Origin: Mycogone perniciosa
Taxonomy: Eukaryota > Ascomycota > Sordariomycetes > Hypocreales > Hypocreaceae
NCBI GenBank assembly: GCA_025331125.1
Contig: JAOALB010000058.1
Location: 124,001 to 188,000, forward strand
Reading direction: 5' to 3'
Length of the DNA: 64,000 bases
Shown here: piece after piece, positions 48,435-59,149 of the stretch
Layout of the letters: every line of letters starts with the position of its first letter
Numbering within the stretch: the stretch's first letter is position 1
Translations under genes and position numbers: made by a program
Notes under the pieces: model-generated
The model's input: the letters and a program-made list of their open reading frames with translations, nothing else
What the model was told of the DNA's origin: nothing
The model's database searches: none

Positions 48435-49222
48435 TCATGCATCAAGTGGGTCGTTCAAGAACTCATAGCCTTCCTCTGGAGAAAGCAGGTATGCTGAGGC
48501 AGCTAAACCAGCAGCCGTGACGAGACAAATCGCAGCACTGATGGTGCTAAGGTACCACGAAATATCGAGATGCCATCCGGGAACCGTAAACTGGTCGTCG
48601 TTGTCGTACAGATATGCCTGGGGAGGGGATTCATCAGCAGTGTCAAACTTTAGGGCAAGCGCTCCACTCACCACAATAGATATGATGCCAAACTCCACGA
48701 TAGCCACCAACGTCAACATAGCCCCAACAAACGGCCATCCCGACTCCCGCTTATACTTCCCGCCACCCATGGTGAGCGCAAAGGACACGAGACTTGCCAG
48801 GCACAGAATGAGGGCAAACGAGGCCATGAACCCAACCGTCCTCCACATGGAGCAAAAGTACCGCTCATCGTACTCGCAGAGTTGTTTAGAAGGATAGGCG
48901 CGGCACTGTGGATCGTCGAGACTGGAACAGCTCTTGTGCAGGCCAATATGCTTCTCGAATGTCTCGCCTTTTGCGGTCGTCACGGAGTAGGAAACCCAAT
49001 GAGGCTCTAGCATCGAGGCAACAATCATCGACGTTGCTGCAAGCAATCAGTTATTTGTTACTTTGTTGTTCTCATCGTGGGTTGTGATGGCATCGCCGCT
49101 TGTGTTGACCATTGCAACGACGTCATTGTGCGACGACGCGTGTGGGCAAAACGTGCGACGGGTGATGACGTACCAGCTACAAAGGCCACCAGGGCCGCTG
49201 AGTAGACGGAGACACGGGTCAT
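48435..49222 (-). CDS. Four-TM claudin/SUR7-like membrane protein
   Basis: Two exons in transcript order, 49222-49174 and 49036-48435, give 216 aa. Four hydrophobic segments are visible: residues ~5-25, FMASFALILCLASLVSFAL, AMLTLVAIVEFGIISIVVSGALAL and YLSTISAAICLVTAAGLAASAYLL. The first extracellular loop has EPHW...GLHKSCSS...C...C, resembling the W-GLW-C-C signature shared by claudins, PMP22 and fungal SUR7/PalI proteins, with extra cysteines (QCRAYPSKQLCEYDERYFC). The C-terminus is short and acidic. A plasma-membrane location is likely. SUR7 members organise eisosomes and PalI senses pH; I cannot tell which, if either, applies. Confidence 0.8.
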
Positions 49223-49910
49223 GGCTCTACTAAGACAGAGGACACTGCGCAGGCGATTCTTGGGGGCAAAGTTTCGGATTCAAGAAGAAGAGAGGACAGG
49301 TGGTAAATTGCACGATGGAAATACGAGTAGTAGTGGAAAGACGAGGCTGCCTGGTGGGAGGTGGGAGGCAGTGCAGATTGATATCATAGCTGTCGCCACT
49401 CCCTTCCTGGCTTAGATCCGCTATATCATAACGGACGCGATCACGACTATTTTAATGTTTTTCGCGTTTGTGATACATGTGACGTTGATGCCTCACATCC
49501 TTTCCCGATAGTATATTGAGTTTTACGGGCCATTTCCTCCGTTATATCTCTCTTGCTGCTACCCCACGACTTAAAAAGCCTAACGATATCCCTCCTTGAA
49601 AGACACGTAAACTTTGCTTATTATTAACCCCAGTCGCTAATTATCATCACAGTCAAAACATATTGTTATATTCAAATCCTATACATTAATCTGAATTCTA
49701 TAGTATTTCTTGAAAGCGTCCTACGCGCGTAGATATGATTGTTGCGATAAATTCCTAAAGATGTTATAGGGTAGCATTCGTACATAAAGACCCGTATGCT
49801 CCCCACACAAACGGGGCTTAGACCCATAGTCACTTGTCAGCGGCCACACACACACACACACATCGAATATAATTATCATTACAGATGCCACTGTCACCAA
49901 GAACCCAAAA
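49223..49910. other. 5' flank of initiator tRNA gene
   Basis: AT-rich, without open frames of note. A CA microsatellite (about 49845-49862) lies some 50 nt before the tRNA. Confidence 0.5.
49845..49862. repeat. (CA)n microsatellite
   Basis: About nine CA units directly upstream of the initiator tRNA gene. Confidence 0.85.
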
Positions 49911-50037
49911 AGCAATTTGGCGCAGTGGAAGCGCGGTATGTTTCACTACAGTTGCTCACAAGTTCAAATACCCATGCTAACTTTCTCCAGCCGGGCTCAT
50001 AACCCGGAGGTCGCACGATCGAAACGTGCAATTGCTA
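49911..50037 (+). tRNA. Initiator tRNA-Met (CAT) interrupted at position 26/27 by a spliceosomal-type 55-nt intron
   Basis: Without 49936-49990 the sequence is a perfect 72-nt initiator tRNA-Met. The acceptor AGCAATT pairs fully with AATTGCT and gives A1:U72. The D arm is GCGC/GCGC with loop AGTGGAA. The anticodon stem is CCGGG/CCCGG, with the three G:C pairs specific to initiators, and the loop is CTCATAA (anticodon 49998-50000). The T arm is GCACG/CGTGC with loop ATCGAAA, where A54 and A60 replace the usual T-psi-C bases. The discriminator is A. The A box TGGCGCAGTGG (49918-49928) and B box GATCGAAAC (50017-50025) fit Pol III consensus and a T7 run follows. The insertion lies after G26, not at 37/38, and has GTATGT at its 5' end, TGCTAAC ten bases before its 3' end, and a terminal CAG. 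The tRNA splicing endonuclease should not cut here; spliceosomal removal is inferred. Confidence 0.9.
49936..49990 (+). other. Spliceosomal-type intron inside the initiator tRNA
   Basis: This 55-nt insertion has donor GTATGT (49936-49941), branch point TGCTAAC (49975-49981, branch A at 49980) and acceptor CTCCAG ending at 49990. Length and signals match the GT-AG introns of protein genes in the same window. Removing it restores an uninterrupted, fully base-paired tRNA. Confidence 0.75.
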
Positions 50038-50042
50038 CTCTC

Positions 50043-50049
50043 TTTTTTT
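50043..50049 (+). terminator. Pol III terminator of initiator tRNA
   Basis: Seven T residues start six bases after the tRNA 3' end; a second T5 run follows at 50053-50057. Confidence 0.8.
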
Positions 50050-50057
50050 GCCTTTTT

Positions 50058-50809
50058 GACAATTATTTATGCATTTCTTTTTGGCTAAAACCCGACCTTC
50101 CATAGAGTACGTAGTAGTTGAGCCCGTGATACATGAACCAAGGCCTGCCATGAACTTCAATGACCTGAATTTATGAGATTGGGAGTGTTAGTTGCTCAGC
50201 CTGAATCACATTGAAAATTATATCGTCTATATTCGATATGCTTCAGCAATTCTTCGTACCTATTTCTGGTAAATATCAACATACTATTTAGGGAGTACGA
50301 AGTAATACTATTATACTCCGTAAAGAAAGCAGTCAATCTCCAACTCTCCCGAACCCCGCCCTCCACCTTTTCTTACCCCGCCAACCCGCGGCATTGCAAC
50401 ACCACCTGGAATTCATCGGCTTAACCCTTCCGATTCTTTTTCTACTCGTACAAACAACCATATAACCATTGTTGATCTACTTCCCGCTGTTTGCTCTTCT
50501 CTTATACAGTGCGGGTCCTATTATCCATAACCCGCCGAAGGTGCAAAGGGCAACAGACATTCCGTTCACGGCACCTCGGATAACCGCGCTTTGGCGGTCC
50601 GTCTGGCTCGTCCTAACGTAATTGGGAGGTAAAAATGCATGGCTTACTTCCAACAGAGTAATAAAATAAATATGTAAAATAATATTTTTCTCTATTTCAT
50701 TATCTCACCTTATCCACTTCATGTATACATAACAGCTCCGAGGGGCATCTTGGCCTTGAGACCTCTTTTTTGTTTAAATACGAATCCCTCTCCCGTCTCT
50801 TCGCCCGCC
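50058..50809. other. 5' flank of NIT3 gene
   Basis: About 750 nt without a gene; one TACTCCGTA 9-mer at 50314-50322. The last 100 nt form the AT-rich leader of the NIT3 gene. Confidence 0.45.
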
Positions 50810-51835
50810 ATGCGAATGTCCCTCCGTCGAATCTTCCTCCGCAGTCCCAGATCGTTCTTCACAAAGCCTCAATACGCTCTCGCACCCGTCTTTCGCTCGA
50901 ACTCGAACCCCTTCCACAAAATGGCCTCCGCAGCAGCTCCCTCTCCGGCCCTCAAGAAGCCCGTCAAGCTCGCATGCATACAACTCGCCTCTGGCGCCGA
51001 CAAGGCCGCCAACCTCCAACATGCCGCTGAGAAAGTCGCGCTCGCCGCGCAAAACGGCTCCAAGATTGTCGTCCTACCAGAGTGCTTCAACTCTCCCTAC
51101 GGATGCAGTTACTTCCCCGACTACGCCGAGACGCTTCTCCCCTCTCCTCCCAGCAAGGAGCAGGCTCCCTCATATCACGCGCTCTCTGCCATGGCCGCCG
51201 AGAACAAGATATACCTCATCGGCGGCTCCATCCCCGAATTCAGCCCCGAGACGAAGAAATACTACAACACGAGTCTGGTATTCGGTCCTGATGGGAAGCT
51301 GCTCGCCACGCATCGCAAGGTGCACCTCTTCGACATTGACATCCCAGGCAAGATCGCATTCCGCGAGTCAGACGTCCTCAGCCCGGGCAACAAGGTCACC
51401 CTCGTCCATCTCCCCGAATACGGCACCATCGCCATCGCCATCTGCTACGACGTGCGCTTCCCCGAACTCGCCACTATTGCTGCTCGCAAGGGCGCCTTTG
51501 CGCTCGTATACCCCGGCGCGTTCAACCTGACGACGGGGAATCTGCACTGGCAATTGCTAGCGAGGGCGCGCGCGGTGGACAACCAGATTTACGTCGCCAT
51601 GTGCAGTCCGGCAAGGGATATGAGCGCTTCGTATAATGCGTGGGGTCACAGCTTGATTGTTGATCCGATGGCGAAGGTGTTGGCTGAGGCGGATGAGAAC
51701 GAGACGATTGTCGAGGCGGAGTTGGTTGGGGAGGAGATTACGGAGTCGAGGAAGAATATCCCGTTGAACACGCAGCGGAGATTTGATGTGTACCCTGATG
51801 TAAGTCAGGGCAAGGTATCGCTTGATGAGCTGTAA
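50810..51835 (+). CDS. NIT3: Omega-amidase, nitrilase superfamily (Nit3/NIT2 type)
   Basis: A single exon of 341 aa. The nitrilase catalytic triad is complete: Glu91 (LPECFNSPYG), Lys170 (HRKVHLFDID) and Cys212 (ICYDVRFPE). The EC/FNSPY..Y and LFDIDIPGK motifs and the ending NIPLNTQRRFDVY are those of yeast Nit3 and mammalian NIT2, which hydrolyse alpha-ketoglutaramate and alpha-ketosuccinamate to the keto acid and ammonia (glutamine transaminase-omega-amidase pathway). The N-terminus MRMSLRRIFLRSPRSFF is Arg-rich without acids, a mitochondrial presequence. A second in-frame ATG (50921, Met38) in good context just before the catalytic domain would give a cytosolic form. It is convergent with the spermidine synthase gene. 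Confidence 0.95.
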   Translation: MRMSLRRIFLRSPRSFFTKPQYALAPVFRSNSNPFHKMASAAAPSPALKKPVKLACIQLASGADKAANLQHAAEKVALAAQNGSKIVVLPECFNSPYGCSYFPDYAETLLPSPPSKEQAPSYHALSAMAAENKIYLIGGSIPEFSPETKKYYNTSLVFGPDGKLLATHRKVHLFDIDIPGKIAFRESDVLSPGNKVTLVHLPEYGTIAIAICYDVRFPELATIAARKGAFALVYPGAFNLTTGNLHWQLLARARAVDNQIYVAMCSPARDMSASYNAWGHSLIVDPMAKVLAEADENETIVEAELVGEEITESRKNIPLNTQRRFDVYPDVSQGKVSLDEL

Positions 51836-52181
51836 GGGGTAGAAACGACAAAAGACGGAATAAATATTAGATGCATGGAATAATATGGATCCCGATTTGG
51901 GATATCGCCTCACCACATACTCTATAGACCTCACATACACGCTACTGGTACCGCTTCAAATAACTTTGCTTGAATGACCGTGACATCCACGTCAGAGTTC
52001 TTTCGTCTTCTTTTCTAGAAGAATTTGTCTATTCCCATATCCCAATCCCGAAGCAGCTGTGCATAATCATGAGCGCATCAACTTGCATCATGTCTTTCCA
52101 TATTCATCGCTCGTTGGCCACGGATAGACCATATCTCTCCTTCTCCACCTCCCTGATTTCATCCAGTTGACGAATCCTTTT
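51836..52181. other. Convergent 3' spacer NIT3 / SPE3
   Basis: A 346-nt spacer holding both 3' UTRs; nothing else seen. Confidence 0.5.
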
Positions 52182-53747
52182 TTACTCCAACGCCTTCTTA
52201 GCAAAGTTAGGCAGGATGAAGCTGGCCTTGTGAATCTCGGCGTTGTAGTAGCGGCACTTCTCCTCCTCCTCCTCGCGAGACCAGGAGCGCAGGGGAACCT
52301 TGACATTGCGGTTGGCGTCCTTGGTGCAGACCATGAAGCCGATCTGACCAGAGGGGTAGGTAGGGATGGTGGTGTAGGCATACTCGGCCACAGGGAAGAT
52401 CTCCTTGCAGTCCTTCTTGAGCTTGGTGATCAGGGGCAGGTGAAGCCATTGGTTTTCAGCTGTGGTTCTAGAAGTTAGCCCTCAACCTATTCAGATGCCT
52501 AGAGGAGATATGTTAAGCTAAGCCCTAGGGCTTGTCTCAACGGTACGACAGCGGCCACACACGGAACTACCGAGGGGTCTCATTGAGAAAGCAGCACTGG
52601 CTTTGGCAGCCACTAGGGAGGAAGGGTACTGCGACTAAGGGATACCAGTAGACAACCTGGCGAGCAACTTGCAAGCGCGGGTATTCTACATGCCGCCCGT
52701 CGACCCTAGAGACTGCTCACTTTCCCAAGGAAAACAGAGACATACAACCTTGGGTAGTGATGACGCCGCCCTCACGGAGAGCGTCGTGGAGAAGCTGGAA
52801 GTAGGGCTTCTGGAAGAGACTCTCGGCAGGGCCTTCGGGGTCAGAAGAATCGGTGATGATGACGTCGAAGGTGTTCTTGTAGTCATCCAGGAACTTGAAG
52901 CCGTCGCCGACGTGGACTACGGACTTGGGGTGTTCGAAGCCAACAGCCATGTTGGGGAGGAACTGCTTGGAGAGACGGATGACGGCCTAGAAAGGAGTCT
53001 CAGTAACGAACTTGGAAGCCTGGAAAAATTCCTAATGTGAGGCTCGTCCATACCTCATCGATGTCGCAGAGGATGGCCTCCTCGACGCAATCGTGCTTGA
53101 CAACCTCACGGAGGACACCACCGTCACCACCGCCGATGACGAGGACCTTCTTGGGGTTGGGGTGAGAGTTCATAGCAAGATGAGTGATCATCTCCTGGTA
53201 GGAGAACTCGTCACGCTCGGTGGCCTGAATGACGTTGTCCAGGACAAGAACGTTGCCGTAGTCGGTGGACTTGAAGATCAGAACATCCTGATACTGGCTC
53301 TTCTCGTGGTGCAGAACCTTCTCGACCTTGAGGGTCATGGCCTGGCCTGTGAAATCTCGTTAGATTTTTTGGCCGGGCGCAGAGAATGGGATCATCTTAC
53401 CGGGCCACATGTCAGAGATCTCGCGGAACCAGCCATCTAGGAGCAATTTCCTCGTTAGTGAACTGGACTTGAGATGAGATCAACTGCTGAAATAAGCGTG
53501 GGCATCCAGGTTTGACATGACCAGTCCCAGCATGAAACCCCAATCTCACTTTAGACTCTCACCCAGAACTCGTCAAAATAGATGTCAACAGGAAGAAGCC
53601 ATATCTTATCTTCATTTCGTCAAGGGCATCCACAAACACACCCCGCCAAAATTTTGATGGAGGGGTAAAATGATAAAAACTTCCACATAATAGCGCGGGG
53701 CAACAAAACAAACCTTTGATGGTAGCGTGGACAATTTCGTCAGCCAT
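52182..53747 (-). CDS. SPE3: Spermidine synthase
   Basis: Five exons in transcript order: 53747-53714, 53436-53401, 53346-53054, 52986-52749, 52459-52182. The sum is 879 nt (292 aa, normal for the family). The enzyme transfers an aminopropyl group from decarboxylated S-adenosylmethionine to putrescine in the cytosol. It has the opening WFREISDMWPGQAMTLKVEK, the nucleotide-binding VLVIGGGDGGVLREVVKH, acidic DIDE at the end of the next strand, the catalytic TDSSDPEGPAESLF loop and the PTYPSGQIGFMVC motif. No introns break catalytic motifs. It is a stand-alone enzyme, not fused to saccharopine dehydrogenase as in basidiomycetes. It lies alone upstream of a long gene-free stretch. Confidence 0.97.
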
Positions 53748-56700
53748 TTTGCGTGTGTGAAAGAAGCACCTCGAGGGCTGATTATTCGTGCGTAAATGGG
53801 GTATCACGAAGGGAGAAAGCAAAGGTGGTGGTGGTCGAAAGTTGGTGCAAGGTCTAAGAAAAGCCTGAAGTTTTGCACTGGCAGTGTTATTGTTGGCGTT
53901 TGCGCCTGCAGTTGGTGGGGTGAAAATTTTTGGCGCGCTTTTCTCCGAAAATTGCTGTTTCTGGTGCTTCTGCCACCACGCCAGGAAATGCCTTGAAGCC
54001 CAGCGGTTCATGCTGGGCTGAGCCTCAGTGGCCAAGGTGCCAAGCTATGGATTGCATATGCTATTGATGCTATTGATGGGTCCTTTTTTACCCAAGTTGC
54101 CCGTTGGAATGGATTCTTCTACCTATCGGATTGGTACCGAAGAGCGGACAGGGGCGGAGAAACGCGGCGCGACCATACAATTGGAAGAAAGAATGGCATC
54201 GCAGAATGCAAGAATATGTCATTGAATCATGTCATGAAGTTGAGCTGCCGTTTCTAGCGTCTAAGTTGTGTACGAGGGAACTACTAATTAATTAATCTAG
54301 CCAAGCAATCATGCATAGCCTTAAACATACCATCTACTAGTATTATTATTAGTACTCGTATAGATGGAGCTTTGAGAGCCGATCGAATTGGAGATATCTA
54401 CTCGTAGGATCTCTACGAGTAGGTTAGGTCAACGGGATCATTAACCACAAACATCGTTATCTCAACAAGCAGAGCAACATCACGAAGTATGAGGTACATC
54501 ACATCCGAGATTCCCAGCAAGTGTCACACAGCTTATAAGACATGCCACCAATCACCGCGTCTCAGAAGAACTAGCACGAGCTTCTATGAATAGAGTACCA
54601 AGTACTCCGTATTCCAGTCAAGCTCAATTTCAACAAAACGCTTCTGGGAAATGTGATGACAGGATCCCTGGATCGTATGTGCGGGATCTTGGAATACCCA
54701 CGGACTAATTTTCAGCCCGAAACCCACGAGAAGCATTTCGCTTCGGCATCGACTGGCGGTTCATCGAATAAGCCCATGGCAGAAAGCCTATGCGAAGCAT
54801 GGCTTCTAGGATGGCTCATGTCAGTCATACTATTAGACAACCATCGGAGGACTTCGGAAATTGATGCCTTTTACAACTAGTAGCATGCATGATCAACACA
54901 TGCATAAGGAGAAACTTCATTTCTTCAGGCTCGGCCCCTTCAAGCTCGCGTGAGATACGACTGAAAATCGCCATCGTGGAGCTCGTGTTACAGGTCCTGG
55001 CGAAACAATCTACCCCTGTCCTCGCTCCGCCGTTTTTGATCTACTCGTAGCACTCGTAAACAGTAAACAACAAGGGTGTTAGCTAGTCTATTGCCCATGT
55101 CTCTTCCGGCTCCGGGGAGAGATGGCTGTTTGAGAAATTGAGCCTTTTTTGACGGCTAAACACCAATACTATGAGCGAACTGCCGGCTCTGTGGCGTCGT
55201 CAACTGTGGTAGTACGAGTATATATTCGTATTGACATTTGTAGTTGATGTGTCACCACCTTGCACAGCGTCGCATGGATATGTTACCTCGGTGGCTGCCA
55301 TGTGCTCTGACCCCTTTTTGACACCCATGGATGGGGGACATGGATCTCTGCAGGCCCCTACGGAGTATGTTCTGACTGGGACAATTCAGGAACTTGACAG
55401 GGCTAGTACTAGGTATTACTACTGTACTCGTATGTTCTCTTCCACAAACCGCCATTATGCACATGACCATCTTACTCTGGACCAACGGCATATGTCTGGC
55501 CTCAAGACTATGGAGTGCTTAGTAGATCATCTTACCTGCAGATACCTCCGCACAGCTTTGCCGTTGAAGACGGGCAGCGGGCCTCGTTAATTAGTGCGCG
55601 AGTATGCGTCGATAATAGTCTTAGTATTACTCGACTGGCTGGAGCTTGTCGCACAAGTATGAATTACTCACTAGTGGTAGTAGAAAATAGATACTACATA
55701 AGTTCTTGTTCTTGTTTTTAGTCACTGAGAGTCTAGCGCGATATTGGGCCGATCGATTCTTGTTAGGGACCGGTCTGTTTTAGCCAAGTCCGTCGTGGTC
55801 GGTCGAAGATATCTCAAACACGTCCGCACGCGACGAGCTCAACCAGGCACGGCCCGCCTCGCTACCAGCATGGCATGGTAGAGGTAGGCAGATATTAGGA
55901 TCTTAGCATTGAATATGAAATATTGAATCCTATGGAGTACTCTAAGACACATGAGCAAATGAAATCCCCGAGTCACGTCTTGGCGCTCTGTGCTCTTCCG
56001 ACGATTTCAATGCGAGAGGTGGCATTTCTTTGGTTCAAGACCCCGGCTGGGTAATGGAGTCGGCCGTGTCTCGGCCTGAGCTTTGTCCCGGGATCATCAA
56101 GAGCAGCTCTTCTTCCGAAGAACAAGCCAGCGTATGCAATTCATGATTCAGTCATGTTGCACAACAGCAATGCAGCCACCACAATCATTCCACGCCATCA
56201 ATTATGAGAACTCGCATACGAGTCATGTCGGAGACCAGACTTGGAAGAGAATGGCTTATGCAACCACACAGCTGTGTCTTCGTGTGCACAAATCGTGAAC
56301 TAGGAAAATATCCAAAACGATGATATCTCTTAGCGCCAAGGTCCACCGAGCTTATGCATCGCGAATTCCACGAATCCACAGTCAGTGCAGCCACGAGGTA
56401 CTAATTTGCCATTACTATAATACCTAGAGTCCGAAGTACGAAGTTTTAGAGATGTCCTCCAGCAAAACACACGTATCTCATGATGGCGATGTTGCCGCTC
56501 TGCATGAATCCCCTACCTTTATCCATGGATGATAACACTCTCTGATATTCCCCAACCATCAGTGGCGTTCTCTCCACGTGCGACCCGATCCGCCGTTCCG
56601 TGTACATGACTAGGTTGCTCTTCGTTTGGCGTGTCATCATGGCATCACAGGTGTGCCAGAGGAATGGAATTGCTGGAAGCGAAGAGGGCGCCGAGGAACG

Positions 56701-57680
56701 GCATCATCTGGATCGGGTCAATTGCAAGTACTTTGTCGTAGACGTCCCTGTGAGAGGCTACCTTGGCGGGACCAACATGGGAGACAAACCACAGGGGGGC
56801 GTTCTCGACGCGGTGGGTAATGGAGTACGGAGTACGGATACAGGTTGGTTACTAGTAATACGGAGTAGTACCAGTGCTATTACATACTCGTAAATAGTCT
56901 CCGCCCCAACCAGCCGGGATAATTGAAACTCTGCTGCTAAAAGGCGTTAAAGGCCGCCCAAAGACACTCCGTCTGATAGCAGGGATCGCGGGGATAGCAG
57001 GGTGGCAGCTGTCTTGTCTGCACTCCAGGGCTCTGAGGCACTAACAATCCAGCCCCCGCCCTCTTCGATCACCTATCCTGTCCCTCGTCTTTTTGCTAGC
57101 AGCCACCGTCATCAACCCCCTTGTCATGCATCCGCCCAAACCCATGCTTGCATATGGCAGGGACCAAAACGATTCTGTACTCGTAAGAAATTCCCCAGCT
57201 GCTGTGGTCCGATTTCTTCGTGGAGGGGAGGAAAATATTTGTTTTTCCCTCTTCTTTCTCGTTGCCGCATGTATGCATACATACTCCGTACTCCAGATGT
57301 GCTTCCACAAATGGTCCTCGAGCTAAGCTGTCAGGTTCCCTACCTAACCTGATCATCATTGACGACATCCGACTGCGGGCAGAGAACCTTGCAAAGCTGG
57401 ACAGAAACACGACATTCTACGAGCGCACAATCCGACGGAGTCTACGATCGCGCCCTCATCGTCAAAGAGGCTCGATTCACCGCGCCCGTCTCTCGACTGC
57501 TAGTCCTGACGACGCCCACTTGCGCGATCTCAACGCGGCCTGCTGTTGCTATTATCCGGCATTAGTCCTGCTGTAGTCGAATCCTGATCTGCCTTCGCCT
57601 TCGACCGACGACCTTACTTGGCATACTACCTACCACGCGCCACTAGGAAGAAGGTCCAATTCTGGCCATACACTGTCGCA
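53748..57680. other. Long gene-free stretch upstream of the G-alpha gene
   Basis: These 3.9 kb show no supportable gene on either strand. They hold five of the fourteen TACTCCGTA 9-mers (54603, 55359, 56826, 56859 and 57282), several TACTCGTA octamers, and a 10-bp inverted repeat at 54398-54422. Part of the right end is probably the G-alpha promoter and leader. Confidence 0.4.
54398..54422. repeat. Perfect 10-bp inverted repeat
   Basis: CTACTCGTAG and its exact reverse complement CTACGAGTAG are separated by five bases, giving a stable hairpin or a dyad site. No protein factor is known to me for this sequence. Confidence 0.85.
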
Positions 57681-59149
57681 ATGTGCTTCGGAAAACGAGG
57701 GAATGACGAAGAGGGAGCTACCCGTTCGCGGGATCTGGATAGGATGATCCGCCAAGATGAGAAGCGTCTGTCTAAGGAAGTCAAGCTACTGTTGCTGGGT
57801 AAGCTCTCGCACAAGTCTCCCGTGTCACCGCTTTTGCATCCCGAGGAAGAATCTACGACGATTGAAGAAAATCAACCGTACAACGACAGCTGGCTAACAT
57901 GCCGTGCCCCAAATAGGAGCTGGAGAATCGGGAAAATCTACCATTCTGAAACAGATGAGACTCATCTATACCCAGGGCTTCACCAAGAGCGAGAGACTCG
58001 ACTGGAAGCCTGTCGTCTTCAGCAACATTGTTCAATCCTTCCGAGCCATCTTCGAGGCTATGAAGGAATTGGGATACGAGTTCGATAACGCAGATAATGA
58101 GGTCAGTTTTACCACACTACACCAGAAAATTCCCGTCAAGCTCTTCACAATATTCTGTCCCTGCAAGTTCGTGTCGCCTGTTGTCAGACGCTTGTACCGC
58201 GGCTTGTGGGGTTGTGGACTGTCGGATGAAACATGAGCACCAACATGCTAACACGGATACATACAGAAAAACATGGCGCACATTCTGATTGAACATGAGA
58301 TTAGCCCTGATGGGAAACTACCGGAAGATTATTTAGAGCCTATCAAAGCATTATGGCAGGATGGCGGCGTCAAGGCGGCGATTGCTAAGGGCAATGAGTA
58401 CGCGTTGCACGACAACCTCACATAGTTGGTCCCCCGTCCACTCCCGCAGTTTCGGGTGCGATGAACTGAGTTCTCACTCTTGAACAGCTTTGTCACCGAT
58501 ATCGACAGAATATGGTCTGACGGCTATATCCCGGACGATCAAGATCTCCTCCGTTCTCGATTAAGAACGACCGGTATTACCGAGACGATCTTCGACCTTG
58601 GCCAACTAACGTATCACATGTTCGATGTTGGTGGTCAAAGATCCGAGCGAAAGAAGTGGATTCATTGCTTCGAAAATGTTAACTGTCTGCTGTTTTTGGT
58701 GGCCATCAGTGGTTACGACCAGTGCCTCGTAGAAGACAAGGATGGGGTAAGTGCAGGAGTATTCTGTAGGACTTGGAGCGTATGGAACTGACATGACATT
58801 GCAGAACCAAATGAATGAGGCTTTGATGCTGTGGGAGTCGATTGCCAATTCCCACTGGTTCACCAAATCCTCATTGATTATCTTCCTTAATAAAATGGAT
58901 CTATTCAAGGAAAAGCTACCCAAGAGTCCCATCGCCAAGTACGGATTCACCGATTATCACGGACCCCCGGATGACTGGAAGTTAGCCAGCAAGTACTTCC
59001 TCGACAAATTCCGTGCTCTAAGCAGGAATCCCGAAAAAGAAATCTACGGCCATTTTACCAATGCCACGGACACGAATCTGCTCAAAATTACCATGTCTTC
59101 TGTACAAGACATGATTATACAACGCAACCTCAAAAAGTTAATACTATAA
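57681..59149 (+). CDS. gna-2: Heterotrimeric G-protein alpha subunit, fungal group II
   Basis: Five exons (57681-57798, 57917-58101, 58267-58424, 58488-58746, 58805-59149) encode 354 aa. The GTPase signatures are complete: P loop GAGESGKST (40-48), switch I RTTGIT, switch II DVGGQRSERKKW, NKMD and TNATDTNLL. The N-terminus MCFGKRG and the end MIIQRNLKKLIL place it in fungal group II (Neurospora GNA-2, Magnaporthe MagC, Aspergillus GanA) rather than groups I or III, which start MGCxMS or MGACMS. It has Cys2 (palmitoylation candidate) but no Gly2, so no N-myristoylation. It couples a membrane receptor to intracellular signalling; group II members have mild or partly redundant roles in growth and development. 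The third intron begins with GTTGGT. Confidence 0.95.

Noticed and set aside
49911..50037. Reading the initiator tRNA intron as an ordinary tRNA intron
   Set aside because: Canonical introns sit at 37/38, in the anticodon loop. This one is between G26 and C27 and forms no bulge-helix-bulge that I can see.
53559..54035. 158-codon minus-strand frame at the 5' end of spermidine synthase
   Set aside because: It merely reads through the true ATG and first exon into the first intron and the upstream region; no similarity outside exon 1.
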